Shown here: in pieces, positions 52,052 through 61,870 of the stretch
Numbering within the stretch: position 1 is the first letter of the stretch
How the letters are laid out: each line of letters begins with the position of its first letter
Source: Aquitalea aquatica
Lineage (GTDB): Bacteria > Pseudomonadota > Gammaproteobacteria > Burkholderiales > Chromobacteriaceae
Assembly: GCF_013911085.1 (NCBI RefSeq)
Contig: NZ_JACERN010000001.1
Coordinates: 62,001-126,000 of the forward strand
Reading direction: 5' to 3'
Length of the DNA: 64,000 bases
Notes under the pieces: model-generated
What the model was told of the DNA's origin: nothing
What the model saw: only the letters and a program-made list of their open reading frames with translations
The model's database searches: none
Position numbers and translations under genes: made by a program

Positions 52052-53346
52052 TGGCAATCTTCGTCAATGGTGTGATCTTCGACGGCGTGGACACTTCTGC
52101 GCAGGACTGCTGGAAGCTGGAGGCCTACGTGGCCCGTGGCGGCTACCAGGCCCTGCGTCGCATCATCGAATCCAAGATGGCGCAAGAAGATGTGATCGCC
52201 GAAGTGAAAAATTCCGGTCTGCGCGGCCGTGGCGGTGCGGGTTTCCCCACCGGCCTGAAGTGGAGCTTCATGCCGCGCTCCTTCCCGGGCGACAAATACG
52301 TGGTGTGCAATACCGACGAGGGTGAGCCGGGTACCTTCAAGGACCGCGACATCCTGCGTTTCAATCCGCACGCGCTGATTGAAGGCATGATCATTGCCGG
52401 TTACGCCATGGGTACCAAGGCCGGTTACAACTACATTCATGGTGAAATCTTCGAAGAGTACGAGCTGTTCGAAGCTGCACTGGATGAAGCCCGTCAGGCT
52501 GGTTTCCTCGGTAACAACATTCTGGGTAGCGATTTCAACTTCGATCTGTTCGCCCATCATGGTTACGGTGCCTACATCTGCGGTGAGGAAACTGCGTTGC
52601 TGGAGTCGCTGGAAGGCAAAAAAGGCCAGCCGCGCTTCAAACCGCCGTTTCCGGCCAGCTTCGGTTTGTACGGCAAGCCCACCACCATCAACAACACCGA
52701 ATCCTTCGCCTCCGTGCCCTTCATCATCCGTGATGGCGCGCAGAAGTTCCTGGAAGCGGGCAAGCCGAATAACGGCGGTACCAAGCTGTTCTCCGTATCG
52801 GGCCATGTGAATCGCCCTGGCAACTACGAAATTCCGCTGGGTACCCCGTTCTCGGTTCTGCTGGAAATGGCTGGAGGCATGCGTGATGGCAAAAAGCTGA
52901 AGGCGGTGATCCCGGGTGGTTCTTCCGCTCCGATTCTGCCCGGCGATGTCATGATGCAATGCACCATGGACTACGACAGTATTGCCAAGGCCGGCTCCAT
53001 GCTGGGTTCGGGCGCTGTCATCGTGATGAATGAAGATGTGTGTATGGTGAAGGCGCTGGAGCGTCTGGCCTACTTCTATCACGAAGAATCCTGCGGCCAG
53101 TGCACGCCGTGCCGTGAAGGCACCGGCTGGCTGTACAAGGTGATCCATCGCATTGCCCAGGGCGAAGGCCGCCCGGGTGATCTGGAGCTCCTGGATTCGG
53201 TAGGCAATAACATGGCCGGCCGTACCATCTGTGCACTGGCAGATGCTGCCGTGTTCCCGGTTCGCAGTTTCACCAAGCACTTCCGCAATGAGTTCGAGTA
53301 CCTGATCGAACACAAGAAGCCCTTGGTGGACCACAAATGGTGTTGA
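52051..53346 (+). CDS. nuoF: NADH-quinone oxidoreductase subunit F
   Basis: A 431-residue subunit that binds NADH and FMN and holds the 4Fe-4S cluster N3. Sites seen: NADH/FMN loop [47 protein letters not shown], and the cluster ligands [15 protein letters not shown] with a distal Cys in GRTICALAD. The ATG at 52051 shares a base with the nuoE stop. This is the electron entry point from NADH. Confidence 0.97.
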   Translation: MAIFVNGVIFDGVDTSAQDCWKLEAYVARGGYQALRRIIESKMAQEDVIAEVKNSGLRGRGGAGFPTGLKWSFMPRSFPGDKYVVCNTDEGEPGTFKDRDILRFNPHALIEGMIIAGYAMGTKAGYNYIHGEIFEEYELFEAALDEARQAGFLGNNILGSDFNFDLFAHHGYGAYICGEETALLESLEGKKGQPRFKPPFPASFGLYGKPTTINNTESFASVPFIIRDGAQKFLEAGKPNNGGTKLFSVSGHVNRPGNYEIPLGTPFSVLLEMAGGMRDGKKLKAVIPGGSSAPILPGDVMMQCTMDYDSIAKAGSMLGSGAVIVMNEDVCMVKALERLAYFYHEESCGQCTPCREGTGWLYKVIHRIAQGEGRPGDLELLDSVGNNMAGRTICALADAAVFPVRSFTKHFRNEFEYLIEHKKPLVDHKWC

Positions 53347-53349
53347 GCG

Positions 53350-55704
53350 ATGCTTGAAATCGAAATCGACGGTAAAAAACTGACTGTCCCGCAAGGCAGT
53401 ACCGTGATGGATGCCGCCCATTCCGTGGGCACCTACATCCCTCACTTCTGCTACCACAAGAAACTGTCCATCGCGGCCAACTGCCGCATGTGTCTGGTGG
53501 AAGTGGAAAAAGCACCCAAGCCGCTGCCCGCCTGCGCTACGCCGGTGACCGACGGCATGAAGGTGCATACCCATTCCGACATGGCCAAGAAGGCACAAGC
53601 CGGTGTGATGGAATTCCTGCTGATCAATCACCCGCTGGATTGCCCGATCTGCGATCAGGGCGGCGAGTGTCAGCTGCAGGATCTGGCCGTAGGCTATGGC
53701 AACTCTTCTTCCCGTTATCAGGAAGAAAAGCGCAGCGTAGTCGGCAAGGACATGGGTCCGCTGGTTTCCGCTGAAGAAATGTCGCGCTGCATTCACTGCA
53801 CCCGCTGCGTGCGCTTCACCGAAGAAATCGGCGGCTTCCAGGAAATCGGCATGGCCAACCGCAGCGAATTCTCGGAAATCATGCCCTATCTGGGTAAGAC
53901 CGTTAATTCGGAAATCTCCGGCAACGTCATCGACCTCTGCCCGGTGGGCGCGCTGACTTCCAAGCCTTTCCGCTACAGCACCCGTGCCTGGGAGCTGTCG
54001 CGTCGCAAATCGGTCAGTCCGCACGATGGTCTGGGTTCCAATCTGGTGGTTCAGGTCAAGAGCAACGAAGTGATGCGTGTTCTGCCGCTGGAAAATGAAG
54101 CCATCAACGAGTGCTGGATCGCCGACCGCGACCGCTTCTCCTATGAAGGCCTGAACTCGGCTGAGCGTCTGCAAAAGCCGATGATCAAGTTTGACGGCAA
54201 GTGGCACGAAACCGACTGGGAAACCGCGCTGGCTTATGTGGTCAAGGGCCTGAACGGCGTATCGGCCGATCACGGCAAGGATGCCATCGGCTTCCTCACC
54301 AGCCCGCACTCCACCACTGAAGAACTGTATCTGGCGCAGAAGCTGGCCCGTGCCTTTGGTGTCAACAATATCGACTACCGTCTGCGTCGCAGTGACTTCT
54401 CCGCCGATGCCGCCCAGCAGGGTGCGCAGTGGCTGGGTTCCAGCATTGCCGAACTGACTGCCACCAAGTCCATCCTGGTGGTGGGTAGCACCCAGCGCAA
54501 AGAACAACCGCTGCTGGCTTCCCATCTGCGTCAGGCAGTGAAGAAGGGTAGTGCGCTCAATGTGATCCACGTTGCCGACGATGCGCTGCTGACTGCAGTC
54601 AATGCCAAGCTGATCGTATCGCCGCTGGCACTGGTCAATGCGCTGGCCCAGGTGCTGAAGGCTGTGGTTGAGCTCAAGTCGGCTCAAACCGCAGTTGATC
54701 TGGCTGCTGTTACTGTCGGTGCCGAAGCGCAAGCCATCGCTGCCAGCCTGACTGGTGCCGAATCGGCTGCCATCGTGCTGGGCAATTTGGCGCAACACCA
54801 TCCGGCCTTTGCCCAGCTGCTGAAGCTGGCGCAGGAAATTTCCGCGCTGACTGGTGCACGTTTTGGCCTGTTGGCTGAAGCTGCCAACAGCACTGGTGCC
54901 GAACTGGTGGGGGCCTTGCCGCACCGTGCCGCTTTTGGTGCCGCCGCCACGGCTGGCCTGAACGCCGCAGCGATGATCGCCGCGCCGCGCAAGGCTTACG
55001 TCCTGCTGAATACCGAAGTGGAATTCGACAGCTACAATCCGCAAGCTGCCGTGGCTGCCATGAAGCAGGCTGCCACCGTGATCGCACTGACTGCCTACAA
55101 AGGAGCAGGTCTGCTGGATTACGCCGATGTATTGCTGCCGATTGCCCCGTTCTCGGAAACTGCCGGTTCCTTCGTCAATATGGAAGGCAAGCTGCAGTCC
55201 TTCAACGGTGTGGTCCGCCCACTGGGCGAAAGCCGTCCGGCCTGGAAGGTCATGCGCGTGCTGGGCAACATGCTGAATCTGTCCGGTTTCGAGCAGAACA
55301 GTGCAGAAGACGTCCGCGCCGAACTGCTGGCCAAGGGTACGCTGGAGTCGGCCTTCAACAATGCACTGGGTGATGTTGCGGTGAATACGGCTGCGGCAGC
55401 TGGTCTGGTGCGTATCGGTGAAGTTCCGCTGTACCAGGCTGATGCCATCTGCCGCCGTGCCCAGTCGCTGCAGCAGACTGCTGATGCAGCTGCGCCGCTG
55501 GCAACTGCCCCTTCCAGTCTGTTAGCCCGCCTGAATGTGGCCGCTGGCAAGGAAGGCTTGCTGCGTCAGGGTTCTGGCGAGCTCAAGGTGCTGGTCGAGG
55601 CCGATGATAGCCTGCCGGCTGACACGGTACGTCTGGCAACGGCACATCCGCTGACTGTTGGTCTGGGTGGCATGTTCGATTCCATCGAGCTTACACAGGG
55701 GTAA
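53350..55704 (+). CDS. nuoG: NADH-quinone oxidoreductase subunit G
   Basis: The largest peripheral subunit (784 residues). The N-terminal ~220 residues carry cluster ligands: 2Fe-2S (PHFCYHKKLSIAANCRMCLVEV in parts), the His-Cys set HPLDCPICDQGGECQLQD and the 4Fe-4S set RCIHCTRCVRF. A molybdopterin-oxidoreductase-like domain follows without evidence of a bound cofactor. The C-terminal half is Ala-rich with many short repeats of AAA and TA, as in other betaproteobacterial NuoG. It starts 3 bp after nuoF. Confidence 0.96.
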   Translation: MLEIEIDGKKLTVPQGSTVMDAAHSVGTYIPHFCYHKKLSIAANCRMCLVEVEKAPKPLPACATPVTDGMKVHTHSDMAKKAQAGVMEFLLINHPLDCPICDQGGECQLQDLAVGYGNSSSRYQEEKRSVVGKDMGPLVSAEEMSRCIHCTRCVRFTEEIGGFQEIGMANRSEFSEIMPYLGKTVNSEISGNVIDLCPVGALTSKPFRYSTRAWELSRRKSVSPHDGLGSNLVVQVKSNEVMRVLPLENEAINECWIADRDRFSYEGLNSAERLQKPMIKFDGKWHETDWETALAYVVKGLNGVSADHGKDAIGFLTSPHSTTEELYLAQKLARAFGVNNIDYRLRRSDFSADAAQQGAQWLGSSIAELTATKSILVVGSTQRKEQPLLASHLRQAVKKGSALNVIHVADDALLTAVNAKLIVSPLALVNALAQVLKAVVELKSAQTAVDLAAVTVGAEAQAIAASLTGAESAAIVLGNLAQHHPAFAQLLKLAQEISALTGARFGLLAEAANSTGAELVGALPHRAAFGAAATAGLNAAAMIAAPRKAYVLLNTEVEFDSYNPQAAVAAMKQAATVIALTAYKGAGLLDYADVLLPIAPFSETAGSFVNMEGKLQSFNGVVRPLGESRPAWKVMRVLGNMLNLSGFEQNSAEDVRAELLAKGTLESAFNNALGDVAVNTAAAAGLVRIGEVPLYQADAICRRAQSLQQTADAAAPLATAPSSLLARLNVAAGKEGLLRQGSGELKVLVEADDSLPADTVRLATAHPLTVGLGGMFDSIELTQG

Positions 55705-55707
55705 AAC

Positions 55708-56754
55708 ATGGAGTTCTTGCAAGGCATTCTCGGTAATGAAGCGGGGCTCACGGTGTGGACCCTGCTCAAGATCATCGCCATCGTGGCTCCGATGATGATT
55801 GCCGTCGCGTATCTGACCTACTTTGAACGCAAGGTCATTGGCTACATGCAGATCCGTATCGGCCCCAACCGGGTTGGTCCGCTGGGTCTGCTGCAGCCTC
55901 TGGCTGACGGCCTCAAGCTGTTGATGAAGGAAATCATTCTGCCGGCGCAGTCCAGCAAGGGCTTGTTCCTGCTGGCTCCGGTGCTGGCCATTGGCCCGGC
56001 ACTGGCTGCCTGGGCAGTGGTTCCTTTCAGTGACACGCTGGTGCTGGCTAATGTCAACGCCTCGCTGCTGTACATTCTGGCGCTGTCGTCCATTGGGGTA
56101 TACGGCATTATCGTTGCTGGCTGGGCCGGCAACTCCAAGTATTCCTTCCTTGGTGCAATGCGTTCCGCGGCCCAGATCGTGTCTTACGAACTGGCCATGG
56201 GCTTTGCGCTGGTTGGTGTACTGATGGTGTCCAGCAGTCTGAATCTGGTTGACATCGTCAAGCAGCAGGGGCATGGCATGGCTGGTGGTTCGTTGTTCTC
56301 CTGGAACTGGCTGCCGCTGTTCCCGTTGTTCATCGTCTACCTGATCTCCGGAGTGGCTGAAACCAACCGCGCACCGTTTGACGTGGCTGAAGGTGAATCC
56401 GAAATCGTGGCAGGTTTCCACGTGGAATACTCCGGCATGGCATTTGCGGTGTTCTTCCTGGCGGAATACGCCAACATGATTCTGGTATCGGCGCTCACCT
56501 CCATCCTGTTCCTGGGTGGCTGGCTGTCACCCTTCCCGGCAAGCTGGGGCCTGCTGGGTGCCGGCGGTTTCTTCTGGCTGGCCATGAAGATGGCGTTTGT
56601 ACTGTTCTGCTTCCTGTGGTTCCGTGCCACGTTCCCGCGCTACCGCTATGACCAGATCATGCGTTTGGGCTGGAAGGTGTTCATCCCGGTCACCCTGGTG
56701 TGGATCATGGTCCTGGGTATCTGGATGATGACCCCGCTGTCGCTGTGGAACTGA
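55708..56754 (+). CDS. nuoH: NADH-quinone oxidoreductase subunit H
   Basis: A 348-residue membrane subunit with eight helices that lines the quinone chamber and connects the arms. Conserved loops are [38 protein letters not shown] (in parts), [39 protein letters not shown] (in parts) and [22 protein letters not shown]. It begins 3 bp after nuoG. Confidence 0.97.
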   Translation: MEFLQGILGNEAGLTVWTLLKIIAIVAPMMIAVAYLTYFERKVIGYMQIRIGPNRVGPLGLLQPLADGLKLLMKEIILPAQSSKGLFLLAPVLAIGPALAAWAVVPFSDTLVLANVNASLLYILALSSIGVYGIIVAGWAGNSKYSFLGAMRSAAQIVSYELAMGFALVGVLMVSSSLNLVDIVKQQGHGMAGGSLFSWNWLPLFPLFIVYLISGVAETNRAPFDVAEGESEIVAGFHVEYSGMAFAVFFLAEYANMILVSALTSILFLGGWLSPFPASWGLLGAGGFFWLAMKMAFVLFCFLWFRATFPRYRYDQIMRLGWKVFIPVTLVWIMVLGIWMMTPLSLWN

Positions 56755-56771
56755 GGGGATAGGTAAAGAAC

Positions 56772-57260
56772 ATGGATAAGATTCGCAACTTTTTCAAAAC
56801 CTTCCTGCTGGTGGAACTGGTCAAGGGCCTGATGCTGACCGGGCGTTATTTCTTTGCCCGCAAGATCACCGTCCAGTTCCCGGAAGAGAAGACGCCGATT
56901 TCCCCACGCTTCCGTGGCCTGCATGCGCAGCGCCGCTACGCCAACGGTGAAGAGCGTTGCATTGCCTGTAAGTTGTGCGAGGCCGTGTGCCCTGCAATGG
57001 CCATCTCGATCGAATCGGAACAGCGTGAAGATGGCACCCGCCGTACTTCCCGCTACGACATCGATCTGACCAAGTGCATCTTCTGCGGTTTCTGCGAAGA
57101 AGCTTGCCCGGTGGATGCGATTGTGGAAACACACATCTTTGAATACCACGGTGAAAAACGTGGCGACCTGTACTACACCAAGCCGATGCTGTTGGCGGTT
57201 GGCGACAAGTACGAGGCCGAAATCGCTGCCAATAAGGCAGCGGATGCCAAGTACCGCTAA
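56772..57260 (+). CDS. nuoI: NADH-quinone oxidoreductase subunit I
   Basis: A 162-residue ferredoxin-type subunit with two 4Fe-4S clusters (N6a, N6b). The two ligand sets are [16 protein letters not shown] and [16 protein letters not shown], after the amphipathic N-terminal helix that docks on NuoH ([21 protein letters not shown] in parts). Length is the usual one for betaproteobacteria. Confidence 0.97.
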   Translation: MDKIRNFFKTFLLVELVKGLMLTGRYFFARKITVQFPEEKTPISPRFRGLHAQRRYANGEERCIACKLCEAVCPAMAISIESEQREDGTRRTSRYDIDLTKCIFCGFCEEACPVDAIVETHIFEYHGEKRGDLYYTKPMLLAVGDKYEAEIAANKAADAKYR

Positions 57261-57269
57261 GGGGACCTC

Positions 57270-57914
57270 ATGAGCATGACTACGGTTATTTTCTACATCC
57301 TGTCCGCCATTTTGCTGTTTGCGGCGATACGGGTGGTCACTGCCAAGAACCCGGTTCACGCCGTGTTGTACTTGGTGCTGGCTTTCTTCACTAGCTCTGG
57401 TCATTGGTTGCTGCTGCAGTCCGAGTTCCTGGCCATTACCCTGGTACTGGTCTATGTCGGCGCGGTGATGGTGCTGTTCCTGTTCGTGGTGATGATGCTG
57501 GACATCAACGTGGAAAAGCTGCGCGAGGGTTTCTGGCGCAATTTCCCGGTGGCCGCCACCGTTGGCCTGATCATGGCCTTCGAAATGGTGCTGATCCTGA
57601 CCAATCCACATACTGGTCTGGCCGACTACAAGGCCGGCGCGGCACTTGCGGCTGATGCCAGCAATGTGAAGGTACTGGGTCGCCAGCTGTATACCACCTA
57701 CCTGCTGCCCTTCGAACTGGCTGCTGTCGTACTGCTGGTGGCCATGGTGGCTGCAATCGGTCTGACCCAGCGTAGCCGCAAGGACACCAAGGTGGTGGAT
57801 GCAGCAGATCAGGTCAAGGTTCGCAGTCAGGACCGTGTGCGCATCGTGAAGATGCAAGCCGAAAAAAATGTGGAAGCGGCCGATACTGCCGAGTCCGGTG
57901 AGCAACAGGCCTGA
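57270..57914 (+). CDS. nuoJ: NADH-quinone oxidoreductase subunit J
   Basis: A 214-residue membrane subunit with five helices; the third helix ([15 protein letters not shown]) contains the pi-bulge associated with proton translocation coupling. It has a long charged C-terminal tail (about 165-214, ending [12 protein letters not shown]), longer than in E. coli. Start is MSMTTV; the second Met could also serve. The ribosome-binding site is GGGGA. Confidence 0.93.
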   Translation: MSMTTVIFYILSAILLFAAIRVVTAKNPVHAVLYLVLAFFTSSGHWLLLQSEFLAITLVLVYVGAVMVLFLFVVMMLDINVEKLREGFWRNFPVAATVGLIMAFEMVLILTNPHTGLADYKAGAALAADASNVKVLGRQLYTTYLLPFELAAVVLLVAMVAAIGLTQRSRKDTKVVDAADQVKVRSQDRVRIVKMQAEKNVEAADTAESGEQQA

Positions 57915-57940
57915 CGGCCGAACAACATAAGGGAGGAAAT

Positions 57941-58246
57941 GTGCTGACACTAACTCACTTCCTGGTGCTGGCCGCAATCCTGTTTGCCATCAGCGTGCTG
58001 GGGATTTTCCTGAACCGGAAGAACCTGATCGTGCTGTTGATGGCCATCGAACTGATGCTGCTGGCAGTGAATTTCAACTTCATTGCCTTCTCGCATTACC
58101 TGTCCGATACAGCAGGCCAGATTTTCGTATTCTTCATCCTGACGGTAGCAGCGGCAGAGTCGGCCATTGGTCTGGCCATTCTGGTGGTGCTGTTCCGCAA
58201 TATGCGGACCATCAACGTTGAAGACCTGGGCAGCCTCAAGGGCTAA
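57941..58246 (+). CDS. nuoK: NADH-quinone oxidoreductase subunit K
   Basis: A 101-residue membrane subunit with three helices and the two conserved glutamates in helices 2 and 3 ([17 protein letters not shown] and [17 protein letters not shown]). The start codon is GTG at 57941 with a strong GGGAGGAAAT ribosome-binding site. Length and sequence match NuoK/MrpC-type proteins in complex I operons. Confidence 0.95.
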   Translation: MLTLTHFLVLAAILFAISVLGIFLNRKNLIVLLMAIELMLLAVNFNFIAFSHYLSDTAGQIFVFFILTVAAAESAIGLAILVVLFRNMRTINVEDLGSLKG

Positions 58247-58281
58247 GGCAAACCGGTTACCAAACTACAAAGCACACAAGC

Positions 58282-60312
58282 ATGGATATGAAAAGCTTAT
58301 ACCTGCTGATTGCGCTCTCACCACTGGTGGGATCCATCATCGCAGGCTTGTTTGGATGGGCAATCGGCCGCCGCGCTTCCCACGTCGTGACGATTCTCGG
58401 CGTGGCAGTCTCGGCAGCCCTGTCCTTCAAGGTACTTTATGCCTTCCTTAGCGGGCAGGCAGAAGTCTTCAACGCGCCGGTCTATACCTGGCTGACTGTC
58501 GGTGGCTACGAGTTCTCGGTCGGCTTCCTGGTGGATTCGCTGACGGCAATGATGCTGGTGGTGGTCACCTTCGTGTCGCTGATGGTGCATATCTACACCA
58601 TCGGCTACATGCAGGAAGATCCGGGTTATCAGCGCTTCTTCAGCTATATTTCGCTGTTTACCTTCTCGATGCTGATGCTGGTGATGAGCAACAACTTCAT
58701 CCAGCTGTTTTTCGGTTGGGAAGCTGTGGGCCTGGTGTCCTACCTGCTGATCGGCTTCTGGTTCAAGCGTCCGACTGCGATCTACGCCAACCTAAAGGCC
58801 TTCTTGGTCAACCGCGTGGGCGACTTCGGTTTCCTGCTGGGTATCGGTCTGGTCCTGGCCTACTTCGGCGGTTCGCTGAACTACAGCGATGTATTCGCTG
58901 CAGCGCCGGCACTGGCCAGCAAGACCATCCAGATCATCCCGGGCCACGACTGGTCGCTGCTGAGCGTTACCTGCATCCTGCTGTTCATCGGTGCCATGGG
59001 TAAGTCGGCACAGTTCCCGCTGCACGTATGGCTGCCGGACTCGATGGAAGGCCCGACTCCGATCTCCGCGTTGATCCACGCCGCCACTATGGTGACGGCC
59101 GGTATCTTCATGGTGTCGCGTATGAGCCCGCTGTTCGAATTGTCTGATACCGCGCTGAACGTGATCCTGGTTGCAGGTTCGATTACTGCGCTGTTCATGG
59201 GCTTTCTCGGCATTGTGCAGAATGACATCAAGCGCGTGGTGGCTTATTCCACCTTGTCCCAGCTGGGGTACATGACCGTTGCTCTGGGTGCCTCGGCTTA
59301 CCCGGTTGCCATGTTCCATGTGATGACTCACGCTTTCTTCAAGGCCCTGCTGTTCCTTGGCGCCGGTTCCGTCATCATGGGCATGCACCATGACCAGGAC
59401 ATGCGCAATATGGGCGGCCTGCGCAAGTACATGCCGATTACCTGGCTGACTTCGCTGCTGGGCTCGCTGGCGCTGATCGGTACGCCGTTCTTCTCCGGTT
59501 TCTATTCCAAAGACTCCATCATCGAAGCGGTACAGCTGTCGCACTTGCCGGCAGCCGGTTTTGCCTACTTCGCCGTGATTGCTGGCGTGTTCGTGACTGC
59601 CTTCTACTCCTTCCGCATGTACTTCCTGGTCTTCCATGGCAAGGAACGCTGGATGGAGAAAAAAGATGATCACCATCACGGTCACGATGACCACGACCAC
59701 CACCATGGTCTGGGTCCGAATGACAAGCCGCATGAATCGCCGTGGGTGGTGACCCTGCCGCTGGTGCTGTTGGCCATTCCGTCGGTTCTGGTTGGTTTCT
59801 TCGCCATCGAGCCGCTGGTTTACGGTTCCTTCTTCAAGGGTGTCATCGCGATTCACAGCGAGGCACACCCGGCACTGGAAGAACTGGCACATGAATTCCA
59901 CGGCGCCAGCGCCATGGGCATGCATGCCTTTACCTCGCTGCCTTTCCTGCTGGCCCTGGCCGGTGTGGTGACAGCCTGGTTCTTCTATATGAAGGCTCCG
60001 CAAATCCCGGCCGCCATCAAGCAGAAGTTCAGCTTCATCAACCAGGTACTGGAAAACAAGTACTACCTGGACGAGCTGTACTATGCCGTGTTTGCCAAGG
60101 GCTCGCGCGCCCTGGGTACCTTCTTCTGGAAGGTGGGTGACATGCTGCTGATCGATGGCCTGGTGGTGAATGGTGCAGCCAAGCTGGTGGGAACCTTCTC
60201 CAAGCTGGTACGCAAGCTGCAGACCGGTTTCATCTACAGCTACGCCATGACCATGATTATCGGCGTGTTGGCACTGATGACGCTGTGGTTCTCGCAGATC
60301 ATCCTGCGCTAA
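58282..60312 (+). CDS. nuoL: NADH-quinone oxidoreductase subunit L
   Basis: A 676-residue antiporter-like proton-pumping subunit with about 16 helices and a long lateral helix at the C-terminus. Key residues lie in FFGWEAVGLVSYLLIGFWFKRPTAI (in parts, glutamate), GKSAQFPLHVWLPDSMEGPTPISALIHAATMV (in parts, lysine and histidines) and MTHAFFKALLFLGAGSVI. A cytoplasmic or periplasmic loop near residue 465 is very His-rich (HHHGHDDHDHHHG), a possible metal-binding patch. Confidence 0.96.
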   Translation: MDMKSLYLLIALSPLVGSIIAGLFGWAIGRRASHVVTILGVAVSAALSFKVLYAFLSGQAEVFNAPVYTWLTVGGYEFSVGFLVDSLTAMMLVVVTFVSLMVHIYTIGYMQEDPGYQRFFSYISLFTFSMLMLVMSNNFIQLFFGWEAVGLVSYLLIGFWFKRPTAIYANLKAFLVNRVGDFGFLLGIGLVLAYFGGSLNYSDVFAAAPALASKTIQIIPGHDWSLLSVTCILLFIGAMGKSAQFPLHVWLPDSMEGPTPISALIHAATMVTAGIFMVSRMSPLFELSDTALNVILVAGSITALFMGFLGIVQNDIKRVVAYSTLSQLGYMTVALGASAYPVAMFHVMTHAFFKALLFLGAGSVIMGMHHDQDMRNMGGLRKYMPITWLTSLLGSLALIGTPFFSGFYSKDSIIEAVQLSHLPAAGFAYFAVIAGVFVTAFYSFRMYFLVFHGKERWMEKKDDHHHGHDDHDHHHGLGPNDKPHESPWVVTLPLVLLAIPSVLVGFFAIEPLVYGSFFKGVIAIHSEAHPALEELAHEFHGASAMGMHAFTSLPFLLALAGVVTAWFFYMKAPQIPAAIKQKFSFINQVLENKYYLDELYYAVFAKGSRALGTFFWKVGDMLLIDGLVVNGAAKLVGTFSKLVRKLQTGFIYSYAMTMIIGVLALMTLWFSQIILR

Positions 60313-60355
60313 GGCCCAGACCTCTGGAATTGGAATAACTACTTAGGTTTTGACT

Positions 60356-61852
60356 ATGTTCACAAATCAGTTAAGTCTGGTGATCTGGGCCCCCATCGTG
60401 GCCGGGTTGCTGGTGCTGGCTACGGGAGGAGACCAACGGGCCAACCTGGCCCGCTGGCTGGCAGTAGCCGGTGCCTTGATCGGTTTCCTGCTGTCTCTGC
60501 CGCTGTTTACCGGCTTCGACAACCTCAACGGTGGCATGCAGTTCGAGGAAGTGAAGCCGTGGATTGCCTCCTTTGGCATCCAGTACCACTTGGGAGTGGA
60601 CGGCATATCCATGCTGTTCGTCATCCTCAACAGCTTTACCACCCTGATGGTGGTACTGGCTGGCTGGCAGGTGATCCAGAAGCGTCCGGCGCAGTACATG
60701 GCGGCCTTCCTGATCATGTCCGGCTTGATCAACGGTGCGTTTGCCGCACTGGATGCCATCCTGTTCTATGTCTTCTTTGAAGGCATGCTGATCCCGATGT
60801 ATCTCATTATCGGTGTCTGGGGTGGTCCGCGCCGTGTGTATGCGTCTTTCAAGTTTTTCCTGTACACCCTGCTCGGTTCACTGCTGATGCTGGTGGCCTT
60901 GATCTACCTGTATTTCCAGGCTGGCAAGACCTTCGACATCCAGGCTTTCCAGGCAATTGCCAAGATTCCGCTGAACGTGCAGATCCTGCTGTTCATCGCC
61001 TTCTTCCTGTCGTTTGCGGTGAAGGTGCCGATGTGGCCGGTCCACACCTGGTTGCCTGATGCCCACGTTGAAGCGCCGACTGGCGGTTCCATGGTGCTGG
61101 CTGCAATCACCCTGAAGATCGGTGCTTACGGCTTCCTGCGGTTTGCTCTCCCCATCCTGCCGGATGCGGCACGCGAACTGTCGTGGATCATGGTGGCACT
61201 GTCGCTGGTGGCCGTGGTGTATATCGGCTTGGTCGCGCTGGTGCAGAGCGACATGAAGAAACTGGTGGCTTACTCCTCCATTTCGCACATGGGCTTCGTT
61301 ACCCTCGGTCTGTTCATGTTCACCGGTTCGCACCTGAATCAGTGGGCGGTAGAAGGCGCGCTGGTGCAGATGGTGTCGCACGGTTTTGTTTCCGCCGGCA
61401 TGTTCTTCTGTATCGGTGTGATGTATGACCGCGTTCACAGCCGCAACATTGCCGACTACGGCGGTGTGGCGAACAAGATGCCGATTTTTGCTGCTTTCAT
61501 GATGCTGTTTGCCATGGCCAACTCCGGTCTGCCGGCCACGTCTGGTTTTGCCGGTGAGTTCATGGTGATCATGGGGGCGGTGCAGGTTAACTTCTGGTAT
61601 GCGGCCTTGGCTGCCACTACCCTGATCTTCGGTGCGGCCTACACCCTGTGGATGTACAAGCGGGTGATCTTCGGCGAGGTGAGCAATCACCATGTGGAAG
61701 AAATGGCTGATGTGAACAAACGCGAATTCCTGGTGCTGGCCGTACTGGCCATTGCAGTGCTGGGCATGGGTCTGTACCCGCAAGGCTTCGTCGAAAAGAT
61801 GCACCTGTCGGTGAATGACCTGATTGCGCATGTTGCGCAGACCAAGCTCTAA
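60356..61852 (+). CDS. nuoM: NADH-quinone oxidoreductase subunit M
   Basis: A 498-residue antiporter-like subunit with 14 helices. Motifs include YVFFEGMLIPMYLIIGVWGG (glutamate), AVKVPMWPVHTWLPDAHVEAPTGGSMVLAAITLKIGAYGFLR (in parts, lysines) and MVSHGFVSAGMFFCIGVMYDR. The ATG at 60356 is used; the in-frame TTG two codons earlier is unlikely. It follows nuoL by 43 bp. Confidence 0.96.
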   Translation: MFTNQLSLVIWAPIVAGLLVLATGGDQRANLARWLAVAGALIGFLLSLPLFTGFDNLNGGMQFEEVKPWIASFGIQYHLGVDGISMLFVILNSFTTLMVVLAGWQVIQKRPAQYMAAFLIMSGLINGAFAALDAILFYVFFEGMLIPMYLIIGVWGGPRRVYASFKFFLYTLLGSLLMLVALIYLYFQAGKTFDIQAFQAIAKIPLNVQILLFIAFFLSFAVKVPMWPVHTWLPDAHVEAPTGGSMVLAAITLKIGAYGFLRFALPILPDAARELSWIMVALSLVAVVYIGLVALVQSDMKKLVAYSSISHMGFVTLGLFMFTGSHLNQWAVEGALVQMVSHGFVSAGMFFCIGVMYDRVHSRNIADYGGVANKMPIFAAFMMLFAMANSGLPATSGFAGEFMVIMGAVQVNFWYAALAATTLIFGAAYTLWMYKRVIFGEVSNHHVEEMADVNKREFLVLAVLAIAVLGMGLYPQGFVEKMHLSVNDLIAHVAQTKL

Positions 61853-61870
61853 GGCCATAAGGAAAACATA

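Noticed and set aside
51772-55044. A 1090-codon open frame on the - strand opposite nuoE, nuoF and nuoG
   Set aside because: It is antisense to three well-conserved complex I genes, has low-complexity His/Gln-rich translation and no recognisable domain. It is a shadow of codon bias in GC-rich genes.
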